DNA from: Deltaproteobacteria bacterium
Lineage (GTDB): Bacteria > Myxococcota > UBA727 > JABDBI01
NCBI GenBank assembly: GCA_016764955.1
Contig: JAESQZ010000231.1
Span: 1-5,643 of the forward strand
Direction: 5' to 3'
DNA length: 5,643 nucleotides
Both the position numbers and the translations under genes were made by a program. The first letter of the stretch is position 1; each line of letters opens with the position of its first letter. Positions 5,314-5,643 of this stretch are shown piece after piece. The notes beneath the pieces were generated by a model. It had not been told where the DNA came from. It did not search any database and saw nothing but the letters and a program-made list of their open reading frames with translations.

Positions 5314-5643
5314 ATGCCTGCCGTTAGGCGAATCGTTGACCAAAACCGAATAGGCGAAGTCGAAATGACTCAAACTTTCTCGACTACACCAAATGCTGAA
5401 CCAGAACTGTTTTCAGATCTATATCAACCAAGAAGAAGAGCTGCTTTATCAGTGACGACACCTTTGTTGGCTGACCAAGAAATGGCGCCGATTGTCCAAG
5501 AAAGCGGTGCTTTGGATAAGCCGAAAGAGATGGTGGATCAAGTTAAATCTAGCTTTTCTGCCCGTGAAACAGCCCTGAACGTAGCTGGTCTAATTCCAGA
5601 AGCTTTAAAGGAGCTTGGGCACCAGATCCCAGGCATTGGGGCG
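5314..5643 (+). CDS. Hypothetical protein, 5' part only (runs off the window)
   Basis: An open frame of 110 codons starts at ATG 5314 and continues past the window edge without a stop. An in-frame TAG at 5299-5301 limits the start upstream, and AGGAGG at 5300-5305 supports it. The visible N-terminus (MPAVRRIVDQNRIGEVEM) is followed by a polar Ser/Thr/Pro/Glu-rich part. A short basic patch QPRRRAA comes near residues 39-45, and a more helical part such as PKEMVDQVKSSFSARETALN near 71-90. The end, LIPEALKELGHQIPGIGA, is moderately hydrophobic. There is no signal peptide or clear membrane segment in the visible part. I do not recognise the family and assign no function. It is divergent from guaA. 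If the later ATG at 5365 were used, the protein would lose 17 residues. Confidence 0.6.
   Translation, partial: MPAVRRIVDQNRIGEVEMTQTFSTTPNAEPELFSDLYQPRRRAALSVTTPLLADQEMAPIVQESGALDKPKEMVDQVKSSFSARETALNVAGLIPEALKELGHQIPGIGA

Noticed and set aside
5161..5373. Minus-strand 70-codon frame across the divergent junction
   Set aside because: It overlaps the guaA N-terminus and the better supported plus-strand start at 5314. It has no family features.

Overview
The window looks like part of a bacterial chromosome, most likely from a gammaproteobacterium and possibly a host-associated one. The taxonomic clues are the presence of Orn, the form of GuaA, dispersed palindromic repeats, and a queuine-salvage type gene pair. 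The lineage is inferred, not proven. No rRNA, tRNA, CRISPR array, insertion sequence or phage gene is visible.

Layout. (1) Positions 1-154 are a leader with nested hairpins, followed by a plus-strand gene (155-511) for a small protein rich in Gln, Ala and Pro. (2) A REP-like hairpin (533-560) separates it from a minus-strand cluster. Read from high to low coordinates, the cluster is yhhQ (2958-2314), tgt (2317-1193, overlapping yhhQ by 4 bp) and a 2-Cys peroxiredoxin (1171-572, after a 21-bp gap). (3) A 151-bp element made of two identical 29-bp palindromic arms in opposite orientation (3011-3161) lies upstream of yhhQ and directly downstream of orn. (4) A second minus-strand pair, guaA (5225-3723) then orn (3721-3167), is separated by one base. 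(5) A compact divergent intergenic region (5226-5313) leads to a plus-strand gene that starts at 5314 behind a perfect AGGAGG and runs off the window edge.

How the genes work together. YhhQ is the family of inner-membrane importers of queuosine precursors, and Tgt inserts the imported base at the wobble position of tRNAs with GUN anticodons. No preQ1 synthesis gene is present in the window. The Tgt base pocket departs from the usual bacterial form: Gly237 replaces the bacterial Val, and Leu165 replaces the bacterial Cys. The first change is the one found in eukaryotic enzymes that use queuine. The operon therefore reads best as direct queuine salvage, as reported for Chlamydia, with a peroxiredoxin attached. 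guaA and orn both yield GMP, one by synthesis from XMP and the other by clearing dinucleotides such as pGpG.

The least explained parts are the two accessory proteins at the window ends. The first carries an N-terminus (MGSCQSS) that fits the eukaryotic N-myristoylation consensus, which would be meaningful if the organism lives inside eukaryotic cells.
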